Of a stretch of DNA of 27,778 nucleotides, positions 27,498 to 27,778 are shown one piece after another. The notes below the pieces were generated by a model. That model saw only the letters and a program-made list of their open reading frames with translations, made no database searches and was not told where the DNA came from. Origin of the DNA: Ophiothrix spiculata (taxonomy: Eukaryota; Echinodermata; Ophiuroidea; Amphilepidida; Ophiotrichidae); the NCBI GenBank assembly GCA_000969725.1, contig JXSR01S008780.1; one strand, given 5' to 3'. Numbering within the stretch: the stretch's first letter is position 1; each line of letters begins with the position of its first letter. A program made the translations under genes and the position numbers.

Positions 27498-27612
27498 ATG
27501 GCGGGAATAACAACAAATAAACAACCGATAGTAGTACACAAAAACCGTTCTAAAATCGTCAATTTTGCATTATTTCGTCTGAAACTTTGGAAATATTTAG
27601 AAATGATCAAAG
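27498..27612 (+). CDS. First coding exon of an unidentified gene, partial
   Basis: CAACATGGCGGG gives a good start context just downstream of the CpG-rich stretch. The frame encodes 38 residues, MAGITTNKQPIVVHKNRSKI then VNFALFRLKLWKYLEMIK. It runs to a donor AAAG|GTAAAC at 27613. The peptide is basic and has no signal peptide or motif I recognise. I cannot name the family. The vertebrate STYXL1 neighbour on this side is MDH2, but this does not look like a malate dehydrogenase N-terminus. The rest of the gene lies beyond the window. Confidence 0.55.
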
Positions 27613-27778
27613 GTAAACTTATTTTATATTTGGATTTTTGCTGGCTGTTGTGGATTTTTAAAAATGATTGGTCGCATTTTCGCCGAATTCGCCGTCTTTG
27701 GCGACTATTTGATCAAAAAATCTTCCGAAATTTCGTCAAAATTCATGCATTTTAAGATTTTTCTTGACAAAACCAGAT
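27613..27778 (+). other. First intron of the unidentified gene (start)
   Basis: After the donor the frame stays open by chance to 27755, but the GTAAAC donor and the change in character suggest intron. Nothing else is seen. Confidence 0.4.

Noticed and set aside
27389..27610. 73-codon minus-strand frame across the promoter
   Set aside because: It is antisense to the predicted first exon on the + strand and covers the CpG-rich promoter. The donor at 27357 and the STYXL1 ATG at 21163 make this stretch leader sequence instead.

Overview
This window is animal nuclear DNA: visibly A+T-rich, intron-rich and full of small transposons. There is no sign of operons, ribosome binding sites or CRISPR. 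Both recognisable genes belong to families also found in vertebrates. The small exons, the tRNA-headed SINEs and the many small fold-back transposons suggest an invertebrate deuterostome such as an echinoderm or a relative, but that placement is an inference and the sequence alone does not settle it. Left part (about 0.8-13.4 kb, + strand): eight consecutive exons of PRKDC, the catalytic subunit of DNA-dependent protein kinase (DNA-PKcs). The frames join exactly across all eight exons (about 432 codons). They cover the stretch that in the vertebrate protein holds the T2609 ('ABCDE') autophosphorylation cluster and the conserved GDLPDIQIK segment after it. The gene continues upstream of the window. 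The FAT, kinase and FATC parts, which should follow, are not found here. Right-centre part (16.2-21.2 kb, - strand): five coding exons of STYXL1 (MK-STYX), a pseudophosphatase with an N-terminal rhodanese-like domain and a C-terminal dual-specificity-phosphatase-like domain. It runs from the ATG to the start of the phosphatase fold. The last exon or exons, with the catalytic-loop region, are not found. A 5' leader exon probably lies about 6 kb further right, at 27.36-27.49 kb. That region is locally CpG-rich and looks like a divergent promoter shared with an unidentified + strand gene whose first coding exon is at 27498-27612. The main oddity is the junction between the two genes. PRKDC runs rightward and STYXL1 runs leftward, and both stop short of their 3' exons between 13417 and 16208. 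That interval holds almost only two DNA transposons. The two genes are interleaved, rearranged, or joined by an assembly error. A second theme is repeated tandem copying of exon edges together with the adjacent intron: a PRKDC exon copied about four more times, decayed copies of the exon 4 tail and of exon 5, a still largely open copy of the exon 8 tail, and a five-unit array built on the STYXL1 exon 5 acceptor. Unit sizes are about 140-180 bp. Mobile DNA fills the rest: a TTAA-flanked element, a TA-flanked mariner-like element, an hAT-like element with an 8-bp target duplication, several fold-back MITEs, a LINE 3' end, two tRNA-derived SINEs, a broken Tc1/mariner-type transposase, and a run of three near-perfect hairpins. 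Two otherwise different elements carry clusters of a 14-mer with the same framework (GTWACG....TGAC).
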